DNA of 64,000 nt from Polyangiaceae bacterium. GTDB taxonomy: Bacteria > Myxococcota_A > Polyangia > Polyangiales > Polyangiaceae. The position numbers and the translations under genes are program-made. Of the stretch, positions 1-8,638 are shown piece after piece; position 1 is the stretch's first letter, and the number at the start of each line of letters is the position of its first letter. The stretch lies in NCBI GenBank assembly GCA_013361525.1, contig JABFXY010000025.1, positions 124,001 through 188,000 on the forward strand. Direction: 5' to 3'. The notes under the pieces were generated by a model. It ran no database searches. It was not told the origin of the DNA and saw only the letters and a program-made list of their open reading frames with translations.

Positions 1-1
1 C

Positions 2-394
2 CTGATCGAAGCCCTCCGATCGTCGGCGGGAACGGGGGCTTCCCCGGGGCTCGTGCGCGGCCTCAGCGACGAGCGCCTCGCGGTCGCCATCCGTCGAATG
101 CACGAGAGGCCGACCCACCCGTGGACGGTCGCCGAGCTCGCCAAGAAGTCGGGACTCTCGCGCTCCACCTTCTTCGAGCGCTTCAACCGCACTGTCGGCG
201 TTGCGCCCATGGAATACCTGCTCGGCTGGAGGATGGCGTTGGCCAAAGACCTCCTCCGAAAGAGCACGGTCACCGTCGCCGAGGTCGCAGACCGAGTTGG
301 TTATGGGTCCGCAAGCACTTTCAGCGTCACTTTCACGCGGCATGTCGGGATGCCCCCCGCCCAGTACGCCCGGAGCCACGCCGCGGCGGGATGA
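2..394 (+). CDS. AraC-family transcriptional regulator, C-terminal part (5' truncated)
   Basis: The reading frame is open from the left edge of the window, so the N-terminal sensor domain lies outside it. The visible 130 residues hold a complete AraC-type double helix-turn-helix domain: a first helix-turn-helix around 'TVAELAKKSGLSRSTFFERF', then 'VTVAEVADRVGYGSASTF' and the family-typical end 'GMPPAQYAR'. Its role is DNA binding and transcriptional control; the target is unknown. The 3' end overlaps the convergent TetR-family gene by about 60 bases, which is unusual but plausible because both frames show clear family motifs. Confidence 0.88.
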   Translation: MIEALRSSAGTGASPGLVRGLSDERLAVAIRRMHERPTHPWTVAELAKKSGLSRSTFFERFNRTVGVAPMEYLLGWRMALAKDLLRKSTVTVAEVADRVGYGSASTFSVTFTRHVGMPPAQYARSHAAAG

Positions 395-923
395 GTGGCT
401 TTCGCAGCCTCGCTATGGCGCGATTGAAGGCAGCTTCGTCGTCGAGCGCGCGGGCGAGCACGATCGCCCCCTGGATGGCGCCCACCACTTCTTCTGCAAG
501 GGCACTGGCCGCGGCGCGCTTCTGCCCCGCGCGCCGAAGCGTCGACGCGAGCGCTTCGATCCACCGCGTGAAGTAACTCCGCACCGCTGCGGCGAACCGC
601 TCGCGTGTGTTGCCGACAGCGAGGACGCCGACGAGGCAAACGCGACGGCCCGAGCGGAAGTAACGCTGGACGGCGTCGAACATCGTTGTGATCGCGCGCT
701 CGGGCTCGCCGGAGCGCAGCGGTCCAAACACGTGCGTCTCGAACCAAACATCAATGTCCGTGAGCACCGCCGCGACCATCTCCTCCTTTCCGCCCGGAAA
801 GAAGTGATAGAGACTTCCTTTGCCCAAGCCGGTTGCTTCGCCGAGGAGCGTGAGGCTCGCGCCCTCATAGCCATGTTCTCGAAACACCTCGGCGAGCGCC
901 GGCAAAACCTCCTCGCGCGTCAT
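333..923 (-). CDS. TetR/AcrR-family transcriptional regulator
   Basis: This 196-residue protein has the TetR N-terminal DNA-binding domain: 'TREEVLPALAEVFREHGYEGASL' is helix 1 and 'LGEATGLGKGSLYHFFPGGKEEM' is the recognition helix region. The C-terminal part resembles the LmrA/YxaF-type ligand-binding domain. It starts at an ATG preceded by a GAGGGA-like ribosome site. It lies 12 bases downstream of an NTF2-like gene on the same strand, so the two probably form an operon. A perfect inverted repeat ahead of the first gene (1411-1430) is the likely autoregulatory operator. Family assignment is firm; the inducing ligand is unknown. Confidence 0.9.
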   Translation of the reverse strand: MTREEVLPALAEVFREHGYEGASLTLLGEATGLGKGSLYHFFPGGKEEMVAAVLTDIDVWFETHVFGPLRSGEPERAITTMFDAVQRYFRSGRRVCLVGVLAVGNTRERFAAAVRSYFTRWIEALASTLRRAGQKRAAASALAEEVVGAIQGAIVLARALDDEAAFNRAIARLRKPLIPPRRGSGRTGRGASRHAA

Positions 924-935
924 CCGATGCGTCCC

Positions 936-1403
936 TCAGAGCCCGAGATCGCTGAGACCGGGATGGTCATCCGGGCGGCGGCCTGACGGCCAGTGGAGCT
1001 TCCGTTCTGCCTGAGTGATCGGAAGATCGTTGATGCTGGCGAAGCGATGGCTCATGAGACCGCGCTCGTCGAACTGCCAGTTCTCGTTGCCGTAGCTACG
1101 AAACCAGCTCCCGCTATCGTCGTGCCACTCGTACGCGAAGCGAACGGCGATGCGGTCGCCGCCGAAGGTCCAGAGCTCCTTGACGAGCCGGTAATCGATC
1201 TCGCGCGTCCACTTGCGGCGCAGAAACTCCACAATCGCAGCGCGCCCGCTCAGAAACTCCGCGCGGTTCCGCCAGGAGCTGTCTTCCGTGTACGCAAGGG
1301 CGACGCGCTCGGGGTCTCGACTGTTCCACGCGTCCTCGGCGAGACGGATCTTCTGTCGGGCAGTCTCTTCGGTGAATGGCGGCAGCGGGGGGCGGGGCGA
1401 CAT
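936..1403 (-). CDS. NTF2-like / SnoaL-like protein (DUF1348-type nuclear transport factor 2 family)
   Basis: The protein has 155 residues. The sequence '[43 protein letters not shown]' followed by '[26 protein letters not shown]' matches the DUF1348 branch of NTF2-like proteins, which are small cone-shaped alpha+beta folds. Members are often annotated YybH/SnoaL-like and most lack a proven substrate. I chose the ATG at 1403 because it begins exactly at the conserved domain; the frame stays open upstream but reads through the operator. It is the first gene of a pair with the TetR regulator and is presumably under its control. Confidence 0.85.
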   Translation of the reverse strand: MSPRPPLPPFTEETARQKIRLAEDAWNSRDPERVALAYTEDSSWRNRAEFLSGRAAIVEFLRRKWTREIDYRLVKELWTFGGDRIAVRFAYEWHDDSGSWFRSYGNENWQFDERGLMSHRFASINDLPITQAERKLHWPSGRRPDDHPGLSDLGL

Positions 1404-1410
1404 TCGCTCG

Positions 1411-1430
1411 AGTGTACCGACCGGTACACT
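1411..1430. promoter_or_regulatory. Palindromic operator upstream of the NTF2-like/TetR operon
   Basis: The 20-base sequence AGTGTACCGACCGGTACACT is an inverted repeat with perfect 8-base arms around a 4-base centre. It ends 7 bases before the start codon of the NTF2-like gene. Such arm and spacer sizes are typical of TetR-family operators, and the second gene of the downstream operon encodes a TetR regulator, so autoregulation is the simplest reading. The binding itself is inferred, not shown. Confidence 0.6.
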
Positions 1431-1474
1431 GACGAGCAAGCCCGCTCTCGCGACTCGCTCGACGCGAATCACGC

Positions 1475-2941
1475 TCACCACTTTACGCACTTTACATCGC
1501 CACCACGCCCCACGAAGCACACGTCGCGGCCGTAGATTGCGACGCTCGTGGCATCGATGACGCCCGCCACCCACGCCGGCGACAAAGTGAGCTCCACTTC
1601 CGGTGCCTCGCGGGCGAGCTCCGCATCGTCGAGCCAGACCGCCGTTTGGCCATTGCGGACACATCCATCGCCGAACCGTTGCGCGAGCACCGTGTCGAGA
1701 TACGGCTCTTGGCAGACGTTTTTGTGGTCGAAGATGTACGGCGGCTTCATGCAGGGCACGACGCAATTGAGGTTGCAATCGAGGACGGGGCGCTCGCTGC
1801 AGCGAGCGTTGCAATCGCGCTGCGCGGCCAATGCCTCCGCGAGCCGTTTGTCGAACAGCGCTCGGCTGGCGGCGCGCTCGAGCGGACACATCGGCAGCTT
1901 CGTCCGAGGCGGCGCGTCTGCGACCTTCAGGGTGTCGGGCAGCTTGCCCCAGCACGCAATGCGTCCGTCGTTTGCGACGGCGCAGACATGCCGGCCGGTC
2001 GCTGCAACATCCACGATTGGTGTTGCGCCGAGTGGTCGTGACGCACGCGCCATGAGCGACAGCTTCCCGTCACCGAGCTCGCCATAGACCCCCGGGCCTG
2101 CGCAGAAGAGCGCACTGCTTTCGTCCAGCGCGCACGTGACGGCGACGCTCACGTTTTGGCCCTGACTGTCGACGCCGAGGATCTTCGCCAGGTCGTGAGC
2201 CTTGGTGGCGACGACCTTCGTCGAGCGACCTACGTCGAACGACGCATCGGCGCCCTCGAGAAGTTGCTCCGATGTGGTGTCGATACCCGTCGCATACGAC
2301 TCCGCGGCCCGATTGGACGGATACGCCACTGCGGTCTTGCCGTCGGGCGCGATCGCCCAGCACGTGCCCGTCGGCGAGGCGCCGTCTTTCGATGTCGACC
2401 GGGCGCAGACCTGCCGCTGTTGGGGAGCGGGCGCGACGCCCAGGTGCGTGACTACCTGTCCGGCCGTCGGGAGCGCGAAACGATATGCAACAACGTGTTT
2501 GCGCGAACCATCCGGATTCGTCCCAGTGAAATCGGTGACGCATTCGACGGTCGCGGCGCGTGTCCTCGCGCAATAGATGTCACCGACCCCTTTCACTTCG
2601 CGCGACTCGGCATGGCCGAGATAAACGACATCGCGAACCGGCTGCGAAAATGGCAGGCGGATACGCGCCGGGGTTTCGCTGAAGAGCGGCGAGTTGCCGA
2701 TCTCGATGTTGCCTGCCTCATCGATCCAATAGGCGTCCTCGTCGCTCGTGTGGCCGATCGATACGACCCTCCCGAAGGGGCTGGGTGTCGAGAGGTCGAC
2801 AGGCTCTGCATTGATGACGTTCGCGCTCGCGGTCGTCATCGCTTGTGGTCCGTCGGAGGCCGTCGCGCCGGGACCACAGCTCGCCAGCGCAAAGAGAAGC
2901 CACGCGCACCTACGCATCGGCGACAACGGTACCACGTGCAT
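1475..2941 (-). CDS. RCC1-repeat-like lipoprotein
   Basis: This is a predicted outer-surface lipoprotein of 488 residues. The ATG at 2941 is chosen because AAGGAGG lies about 6-8 bases upstream and the following residues form a lipoprotein signal with lipobox 'ALASC' (Cys22). The mature protein carries a few recognisable RCC1-type blades, for example '[25 protein letters not shown]' and '[16 protein letters not shown]', fewer than the seven of a full propeller. A cysteine-rich stretch follows ('[21 protein letters not shown]'), probably disulfide-bonded. RCC1 propellers usually mediate protein-protein contacts; the partner here is unknown. It diverges from the YecA-like gene with a 49-base gap. 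Confidence 0.82.
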   Translation of the reverse strand: MHVVPLSPMRRCAWLLFALASCGPGATASDGPQAMTTASANVINAEPVDLSTPSPFGRVVSIGHTSDEDAYWIDEAGNIEIGNSPLFSETPARIRLPFSQPVRDVVYLGHAESREVKGVGDIYCARTRAATVECVTDFTGTNPDGSRKHVVAYRFALPTAGQVVTHLGVAPAPQQRQVCARSTSKDGASPTGTCWAIAPDGKTAVAYPSNRAAESYATGIDTTSEQLLEGADASFDVGRSTKVVATKAHDLAKILGVDSQGQNVSVAVTCALDESSALFCAGPGVYGELGDGKLSLMARASRPLGATPIVDVAATGRHVCAVANDGRIACWGKLPDTLKVADAPPRTKLPMCPLERAASRALFDKRLAEALAAQRDCNARCSERPVLDCNLNCVVPCMKPPYIFDHKNVCQEPYLDTVLAQRFGDGCVRNGQTAVWLDDAELAREAPEVELTLSPAWVAGVIDATSVAIYGRDVCFVGRGGDVKCVKW

Positions 2942-2990
2942 CAGCGCCTCCTCCTTGACCACGTCGAGTCGCCGCACCATCGTCCGCGGG

Positions 2991-3656
2991 ATGCCCCTTC
3001 CGCCCGACCTCTCGCAGCCGCTCTCCTCCGAGGAGTACGACCAGCTCGATGTGCTCATCGAGGAAGCGACGAACCTCGACGTCGAAGGCGTGATGGGGTT
3101 CATGACGGCGCTGGCCGTCGCGCCGGGGGCGATCGACCCGTCCACGTGGTTGCCGGCGTTGATGTCACCTTCTTACAAGCCGGATGACGTCGCGCTCGCT
3201 CACGCCCTCCAGCTCCTCCTTCGGTACTACAACGAGATTACGGAGCGCGTGCTCGAACGGAAGCCGTTGATGCCGCACCTCGGTGACGAGCTGGCGTGCA
3301 TCGCGTTCGCCGACGGCTTCATCGACGGCGCGGTGCTCGACCCGCATTGGAAGTCCGACGCGGCGCGCTGGAAGCTTTGCGAGCCGTTCGCCTTCCTCAG
3401 CGAGCGCGTCGAATACGTGGCGGAGGAGAGCCTCGCCATGTTCGAGGCAATGCCGAAACATCTGCTGTGCGGGCGCCTCGACCAATTGGTCCTCGCAGCC
3501 CTCGACGCGTTTTTGCCGCTGCGCGGCGCGTTGCCGACGCTCGCCGCCTCGGCAGGGCCGCGCCTTCGGCGGGGTGACCCGTGTCCCTGCGGATCGGGCA
3601 AGAAGTACAAACGCTGCTGCATGGACGCCGATCGCGAGAAGCTGCGTCGCAACTGA
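2991..3656 (+). CDS. YecA/UPF0149-family protein with C-terminal SEC-C zinc motif
   Basis: The protein has 221 residues. The N-terminal portion has the YecA-like pattern 'LDVEGVMGFMTALAVAPGAI..STWLPAL', and the C-terminus carries a SEC-C motif, 'RGDPCPCGSGKKYKRCC', which binds one zinc through CxC and CC pairs. SEC-C tails occur on SecA and on many small proteins thought to contact ribosomes or secretion factors; no reaction can be assigned. The ATG at 2991 begins immediately before the conserved domain. The frame is open further upstream, but that stretch overlaps the divergent lipoprotein gene and is not used. Confidence 0.85.
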   Translation: MPLPPDLSQPLSSEEYDQLDVLIEEATNLDVEGVMGFMTALAVAPGAIDPSTWLPALMSPSYKPDDVALAHALQLLLRYYNEITERVLERKPLMPHLGDELACIAFADGFIDGAVLDPHWKSDAARWKLCEPFAFLSERVEYVAEESLAMFEAMPKHLLCGRLDQLVLAALDAFLPLRGALPTLAASAGPRLRRGDPCPCGSGKKYKRCCMDADREKLRRN

Positions 3657-3731
3657 CGCTCGACGTGAATGGATTTGCGCAGCGCCGAGTCCGTGCGCTC
3701 GGCGTAACGTCGGGGCCGCCGACTGCGTCGA

Positions 3732-4859
3732 ATGAGCATGACCCCAAGCTCGGCGACGGTGAATCGGATTGGCTCGGTGCTCGCGAAAGTGAGTGCGGTC
3801 ACGCTGATGACGGGGGCGTTGTTCATCGCGGGTTTCGGCGCGGATGCGCCGCAGACGACGGAGCTTCGCGTGCCGGCGCAGTGTCAAGCCGACCCTCCCG
3901 CGACAATCGTGCTCGTCGCGATCGACGGTGTTCGGTGGCAGGAAGTCTACGAAGGCACCGATTCGAAGCTCGGCGATGGGGCCAAGCGCTCGGCGCGTGA
4001 GCTGACGCCGAACCTTCACGCGCTCGCCGATCGTGGTGTCGCGCTCGGCGCGCCCGGAAGCGGCGAGTCATTCTCCGCAAGCGGTCCGAACTTCGTTTCG
4101 CTCCCCGGCTACACCGAGATGCTCACCGGCCAGCCTGCGACGTGCCTCGAGAACGATTGCACCGATCCGCCCTCGTTCACGTTGCTCGATGCGTTCGCCG
4201 CGGGTCGCGACCCACGAAAGGTGGCGAGTCTGTCGTCGTGGACCAACATCGAGCACATCGCGGCATCACACGGGAGCCCGGCGCTCGTATCCGCAGGGCG
4301 GACGGGCGGTGATACGCGTAACGTGATGGAGGCCGACCCAATGCTCGCCGGGATGCTCGAGCGCGACGAGAGCGCTTCACCCTCGCCGGGCTGGGGCGAC
4401 TACCGGGCGGACATGAACACGACGGAGCTCGCGCTCGGCTATTTGGAGCACGAGCAGCCCTCGTTCCTCTTCGTCTCCCTGGGCGATACCGACGAGTACG
4501 CCCATCAAGGTGACTATTCGAGTTACCTCGCCGCCCTGCAGCGCGCCGACGACTTCATCGGAGACGTGATGGATATTGCGGACGAGTGGAAGCGCGAGGG
4601 GCGTGAGACCGTCATCGTCGTCACCACCGATCATGGTCGTGCGGACGACTTCAAGGATCACGGCCGCGACTATCCGGAGTCGGCGCGAACGTGGCTCGTC
4701 GCCGCGGGCGGGCCGATCCCTGCGCAGGGTTTCGTTGCGTCGTCGCAGACGCGCTACCTGCGCGATATCGCGCCGACCCTCGCCGCGATTGCCGGTGTGC
4801 CGCTCGAAATGGGTCCCTCGAGCGGCACGGTCATGAGCGAGATGGTGCCGTGTCGTTAG
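3732..4859 (+). CDS. Secreted alkaline-phosphatase-superfamily (phosphodiesterase/sulfatase-like) enzyme
   Basis: This 375-residue protein has an N-terminal hydrophobic signal ('VTLMTGALFIAGFGADA'). The alkaline phosphatase superfamily fold is shown by metal-binding and catalytic motifs: 'VLVAIDGVRW' (Asp65), 'NFVSLPGYTEMLTG' with the nucleophile Ser/Thr region near residues 123-128, 'SLGDTDEYAHQGDY', and 'VVTTDHGRADDFKDHG'. These resemble nucleotide pyrophosphatase/phosphodiesterase-type members more than arylsulfatases, because the CxPSR motif is absent. It probably hydrolyses phosphate esters in the periplasm or outside the cell; the substrate is not evident. The stop overlaps the convergent MYXO-CTERM gene by 4 bases. 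Confidence 0.85.
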   Translation: MSMTPSSATVNRIGSVLAKVSAVTLMTGALFIAGFGADAPQTTELRVPAQCQADPPATIVLVAIDGVRWQEVYEGTDSKLGDGAKRSARELTPNLHALADRGVALGAPGSGESFSASGPNFVSLPGYTEMLTGQPATCLENDCTDPPSFTLLDAFAAGRDPRKVASLSSWTNIEHIAASHGSPALVSAGRTGGDTRNVMEADPMLAGMLERDESASPSPGWGDYRADMNTTELALGYLEHEQPSFLFVSLGDTDEYAHQGDYSSYLAALQRADDFIGDVMDIADEWKREGRETVIVVTTDHGRADDFKDHGRDYPESARTWLVAAGGPIPAQGFVASSQTRYLRDIAPTLAAIAGVPLEMGPSSGTVMSEMVPCR

Positions 4860-6076
4860 GGATGGCGGCGCCGGCGTCGAGCGAGGGCAGCAAGACCGAG
4901 CGCGACCAATGCGCCTGACGCAGGCGTCCCCGCGCCGTGCTTGCTCGCCATTCGGCAGTCGCAACCGGCGTCGGCAGGAGCATCGCCTCCGCCGCCGCTC
5001 CCTCCAGCCGCGGGCTCTCCACCATTGCCACCTTGGCTGGGCGAGCCGCCGGATCCATTGCCCCCATTGCTGATAGGTGAGCCGCCTTGGCCATTGCCGC
5101 CAATCGGAGGCTCACCTCCGGCCCCACCTTCGCCTCCGCCGCCCTCGCCACCGACGCAGTTTCCAGCGAGGCACGTACCGATAGAGCAAGGCGTTCCATC
5201 CGCTTTCGGGACGTCGATGCAAGAGCCGTCGGCCGGCTCGCATGTGCCGGCATCATGACATTCGCCGGGCGGATCGCAGGTGATGCCGCTGCCGCTGCAC
5301 ATACCGACATTGCAGATATCGGTAGCCGTGCATGCGTCGCCGTCGTCACATGCCGTGCCGTCGGCGGCGATGGGATCCGAGCAGAGGCCCGTCGACGCAT
5401 CGCAGATCCCAGCTTCGTGACATGCGGCCGAAGGCATGCAGACGACCGGCGTGCCGGGCACACACGTGAATCCGTCCGCCGCGCATGTATCGCCGATCGT
5501 GCATGCGTTTCCGTCGTCGCAGGGGAGGCCGTTCGGGCACAGCGGGATCACGTACGTCGTAAAGCCGAGCCGCCAGTGGCCGTCTGCATAGGCACCATTT
5601 CCTAGGTAGAGCGGCTCTGCATAAAGCGGTGCGCCCGGCGGCGCGACGTACGAGCCCAACATCATGACACCGTTCCCGGTCCCGTGCGCCTCCATCACGA
5701 AGACGTCGTTTGCCTGCAACAAGATGTTGGCGCTCGACATGTCGATGAAGATGGTTTGCTGGCCCGATACCGACTTCGTAACCAGCTGCTGGTACAACAC
5801 CGGTTGCGCGGAAGGCGCAGCACCGAAGCGAACGCCGAGGCTGAAATTCGCGCCGGCATTGCCGTCGATCGTAACGGCGATGCCCTCGAGCTTGCCGGCC
5901 ATGCCCGCGCGAATCTGCTGCTGCCAAATCAAGCTCGGAGAGTCGCGGTTGAACGATGCGCTGGTGGCGGCGCCCCCCGTCGAACTGACCTGATCGACGG
6001 ATCCGACCTGGGCAAATGCGGGTGCGGCGACAGTCACAATCGTCGATGCGAGCGCGAGCGACCAAAAACGAGCCAT
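4856..6076 (-). CDS. Secreted cysteine-rich protein with MYXO-CTERM sorting signal
   Basis: The 406-residue protein is read from the ATG at 6076, which has GGAGG 6 bases upstream and begins a classic signal peptide ending 'APAFAQ'. Residues about 25-190 form a beta-rich domain with no clear family. Three or four cysteine-rich units of the type 'DGTACDDGDACTATDICNVGMC' follow, then a Gly/Ser-rich linker. The C-terminus, 'AGCDCRMASKH', hydrophobic segment, then RRRRR, fits the MYXO-CTERM surface-sorting pattern processed by myxosortases. It is probably displayed on the cell surface as an adhesin-like or matrix protein; the function is unknown. Confidence 0.88.
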   Translation of the reverse strand: MARFWSLALASTIVTVAAPAFAQVGSVDQVSSTGGAATSASFNRDSPSLIWQQQIRAGMAGKLEGIAVTIDGNAGANFSLGVRFGAAPSAQPVLYQQLVTKSVSGQQTIFIDMSSANILLQANDVFVMEAHGTGNGVMMLGSYVAPPGAPLYAEPLYLGNGAYADGHWRLGFTTYVIPLCPNGLPCDDGNACTIGDTCAADGFTCVPGTPVVCMPSAACHEAGICDASTGLCSDPIAADGTACDDGDACTATDICNVGMCSGSGITCDPPGECHDAGTCEPADGSCIDVPKADGTPCSIGTCLAGNCVGGEGGGGEGGAGGEPPIGGNGQGGSPISNGGNGSGGSPSQGGNGGEPAAGGSGGGGDAPADAGCDCRMASKHGAGTPASGALVALGLAALARRRRRHP

Positions 6077-6174
6077 GCGAGCCCTCCGAGCGCGGCGTCG
6101 AAAGGACGTAAGGCCGCGCATGATGAAGCTACGCGGCGTCGACGCCGTCGCGCAATGGGTCTCGAGCACGCCTC

Positions 6175-7110
6175 TTACTCGTCACACACATGCTCGGGGT
6201 CGTTCGGCGCACCAAGCAACTCGAACGTGTAGCTACCCTCACACGTCGTACCAAGACCCTCGCTGTCGAACGGGAACGCAGCAATCATCCCGCCATTGCA
6301 TCCGACGGGTGACGTCGTCGATGCCATGTTCGCCGCGCCGTGGAGGAAGACGTCGTCCACGGCGCCGCTGATCCCCGGGCCGGCGCTGCCGACGGCGATC
6401 GGTGCCTCGAACGCGGGGAGGGATTGCCCGCCGCAGCCGTCGCTCCCGGCGGCGATGCCGTCGACGTAGAGGGTCAGGTTGCCACTCGTATCGAAGGATC
6501 CGGCGACGTGATGAAAGCTGCCGATCTCGAAGACCTCGTCTTGGGCCACCGTACATTGAATACCAGGCCCGACGATCGTGACGGAGACATGAGGTTGGCC
6601 GTCATCCTCCGAGCCGTCCCAGTCCTCGGCGAAGGCTATCCAATATCCAATCCCCGGGTCGCCGGACTGCCACCGTTCGAATGGGTAGGCTTCCGACCAT
6701 TCGTCATCGCCCGACTCGAACGTCGAGGGAATCGCGTCGAGCCGGATGCGGGCGCCAAACGTGAACGGACCCGTATCGTTGAAGGCCGGATCGGACGGAA
6801 CCTCGGCGCGGTCGTCTTCGTCGAGCAAGAGATATCCTGCCGCGCACCCGGCTCCACCCGCACCACCTGCGGCGCCGCCGTCCCCGCCGCCCCCGCTGAT
6901 TGACCCACCGCCCATCCCCCCGGAGCCGCCCGCAGCATCGCCGCCCACGTGGGGCCCGCCACCGGTCGCGCCGTTGCCACCAGTCGGGCCGTTACCAGCC
7001 GACGGGACGCCCCCGGTGCCGGTCCCTCCGGCGTTGTCGTCGTCGAGTCCGGTCGCATCCAGGAAGCAACCTGCTGCGAGCGCAAACGGGAGAATTGCCA
7101 GCCGCCGCAT
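6175..7110 (-). CDS. Lipoprotein with LamG/concanavalin-like domain
   Basis: This is a 311-residue lipoprotein with lipobox 'ALAAGC' (Cys15), followed by a long Gly-rich spacer (about residues 25-95). The C-terminal 200 residues look like a LamG-like jelly-roll: 'GPFTFGARIRLDAIPSTFE', 'FHHVAGSFDTSGNLTLYVDGIAAGSDGCGG' and 'IAVGSAGPGISGAVDDVFLHGAANM' are hallmark strands. Such domains bind glycans or proteins or simply decorate the surface. It is co-oriented with the MYXO-CTERM gene downstream, with a gap of about 100 bases. The family call is good; ligand and role are unknown. Confidence 0.82.
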   Translation of the reverse strand: MRRLAILPFALAAGCFLDATGLDDDNAGGTGTGGVPSAGNGPTGGNGATGGGPHVGGDAAGGSGGMGGGSISGGGGDGGAAGGAGGAGCAAGYLLLDEDDRAEVPSDPAFNDTGPFTFGARIRLDAIPSTFESGDDEWSEAYPFERWQSGDPGIGYWIAFAEDWDGSEDDGQPHVSVTIVGPGIQCTVAQDEVFEIGSFHHVAGSFDTSGNLTLYVDGIAAGSDGCGGQSLPAFEAPIAVGSAGPGISGAVDDVFLHGAANMASTTSPVGCNGGMIAAFPFDSEGLGTTCEGSYTFELLGAPNDPEHVCDE

Positions 7111-7146
7111 GCGACGACGATACAGGATTGCCCGTTTCCCGATCAG

Positions 7147-7704
7147 CTATTGCCGTCGCGCCCACTCCGGAACCATCGATGTCATCTCGAATGGTCCGAC
7201 GCCCTGTCCGGCAGCGGTCGCGATCCACCCGCGGTCGTGGCGGGCGGCGCCCCGCGCGTCGTCACCCTCGCGCAGCTCCGTGTGCAGCCAAACGGCCTCG
7301 ATCCGATCACGGTTGTCGGCGAGCAAACGCTGGATGCGGTTGGCGATGTCTGGTTGGGACTCGCGCAGTCGGCGAATCGACGCCGACTCGACCCGCACGC
7401 GCACGATGCCGTTGCTCGCGTCGAGCTCCACGCCGACCGTGAAAACATAGCGAGTCCACGGGAATCGCCCGCTATGGTGCTCGACCTGTCGCTTGGCGCC
7501 GATGAACGTCATCAGCGCGGCAGCGATCCGGCGGGCGGCATCGGGCGAGGCCTGAACGGCGAAGAGCACCGGACGCTCCTGACGGCATCGCTGCTCGAAC
7601 TCGGGCACCCGCGCGCCGTCCGTTTCGTACCGCTGGTTCACCCACAATGAGGCGAACACGACGGGCAGGCAGAGGAAGAGGCCGACGAGCTCCCAGGGAC
7701 TCAC
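7147..7704 (-). CDS. Hypothetical membrane-anchored protein
   Basis: I do not recognise this protein. From a GTG at 7704 it has 185 residues, with one N-terminal transmembrane segment ('ELVGLFLCLPVVFASLWV') followed by a soluble, Arg/Glu-rich domain with no cysteine cluster or catalytic motif I can name. A weaker TTG start at 7779 would add 25 residues but overlaps the AraC-family gene upstream. No clear ribosome site supports either start. It follows the AraC-family gene on the same strand and could be co-transcribed with it. Confidence 0.55.
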   Translation of the reverse strand: MSPWELVGLFLCLPVVFASLWVNQRYETDGARVPEFEQRCRQERPVLFAVQASPDAARRIAAALMTFIGAKRQVEHHSGRFPWTRYVFTVGVELDASNGIVRVRVESASIRRLRESQPDIANRIQRLLADNRDRIEAVWLHTELREGDDARGAARHDRGWIATAAGQGVGPFEMTSMVPEWARRQ

Positions 7705-7753
7705 AGAAGACCATTCTGGGGTACGAGACGGCCCGAGGAAAGGGCCGATGCCA

Positions 7754-8527
7754 TCAATGCACGGGAAGCTCGCCCGCAAGGAATGCGCGCGGCGTTACCC
7801 GGAGGAGATCGCGGAATTCGGACGTGAGGTGCGCCTGATCGTAGAACCCGTGGTCCGTCGCCAGACGAGCCAAGCGTCCAGCACCCATTTGGGAGACGAC
7901 GCGGCGGATTCGCGCGATGCGAGCGTAGTGCTTCGGCGATATGCCGATCTCCTCGCGGAAGAGCTGACGCAGGTAGCGCTCGCTCACGCGCAGCATGCGA
8001 GCCAGCTCGGCGATGGGCTCACCCCGCGCCGGATTCGCGTCCAGCGCGGCGACTGCACGACCGAGCAATCGACGGCGTGCTGCCGTTTCGTCATGGTGCT
8101 GGAGCCGATGAAGGAGCTCCCGTTCGAGGGCGAGCAACATTGCTGGCGGGTCACCGGTGAGGCTCGCGAGCTCTTCCTCCAGCGTTTCGCCGCGCCGTCC
8201 CCATAGCGACCGAATTGGTGCGACGCGATCGACCAGCTCGTGCAATGGGACCCCGAAGTAGCCGCGGGCGGCGCCGGGACGCAGCGCGACACGCGTATAA
8301 AACGGCACCGCGGTGACTCGCTTGTACGAAGCGTGCGTCCCCGGGCCGACCGCGAGCAACTTCGTCTCCCCGTCTCGGCTCAGGCAGAGGACGAGCGACG
8401 CCGTCGGGTTCGGGAGTTTCGTCATCACCCGACGCGACCCAGGCATCACGACGAGCGTCCGCACTTCGTGCACCAGCGGGCGGAGCGCGGGATGTGGCTC
8501 GAGCGATCGCTCGTCCTGCAACGTCAT
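7754..8527 (-). CDS. AraC-family transcriptional regulator
   Basis: This 257-residue regulator has an N-terminal sensing domain with 'PTASLVLCLSRDGETKLLAVGPGTHASYKRV' and 'RPGAARGYFGVPLHELVDRV', typical of cupin-like AraC proteins. Two helix-turn-helices follow: 'EPIAELARMLRVSERYLRQLFREEIGISPKHYARIARI' and 'LARLATDHGFYDQAHLTSEFRDLLRVTPRAF'. The ATG at 8527 fits the domain start. It is divergent from the NmrA-like oxidoreductase (111 bases between starts), which is a probable regulatory target. The frame is open upstream but carries no conserved sequence there. Confidence 0.9.
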   Translation of the reverse strand: MTLQDERSLEPHPALRPLVHEVRTLVVMPGSRRVMTKLPNPTASLVLCLSRDGETKLLAVGPGTHASYKRVTAVPFYTRVALRPGAARGYFGVPLHELVDRVAPIRSLWGRRGETLEEELASLTGDPPAMLLALERELLHRLQHHDETAARRRLLGRAVAALDANPARGEPIAELARMLRVSERYLRQLFREEIGISPKHYARIARIRRVVSQMGAGRLARLATDHGFYDQAHLTSEFRDLLRVTPRAFLAGELPVH

Positions 8528-8638
8528 CGGAGCTCGAGCATAGGGACCGCACCGCGAAACGCACGCGCTTCGTCGTGCCGAAATTTCCAAGAACGCGCTG
8601 ACCGCTCTACGCAAGCTCGGCGTCGACAAGGAGGATTC

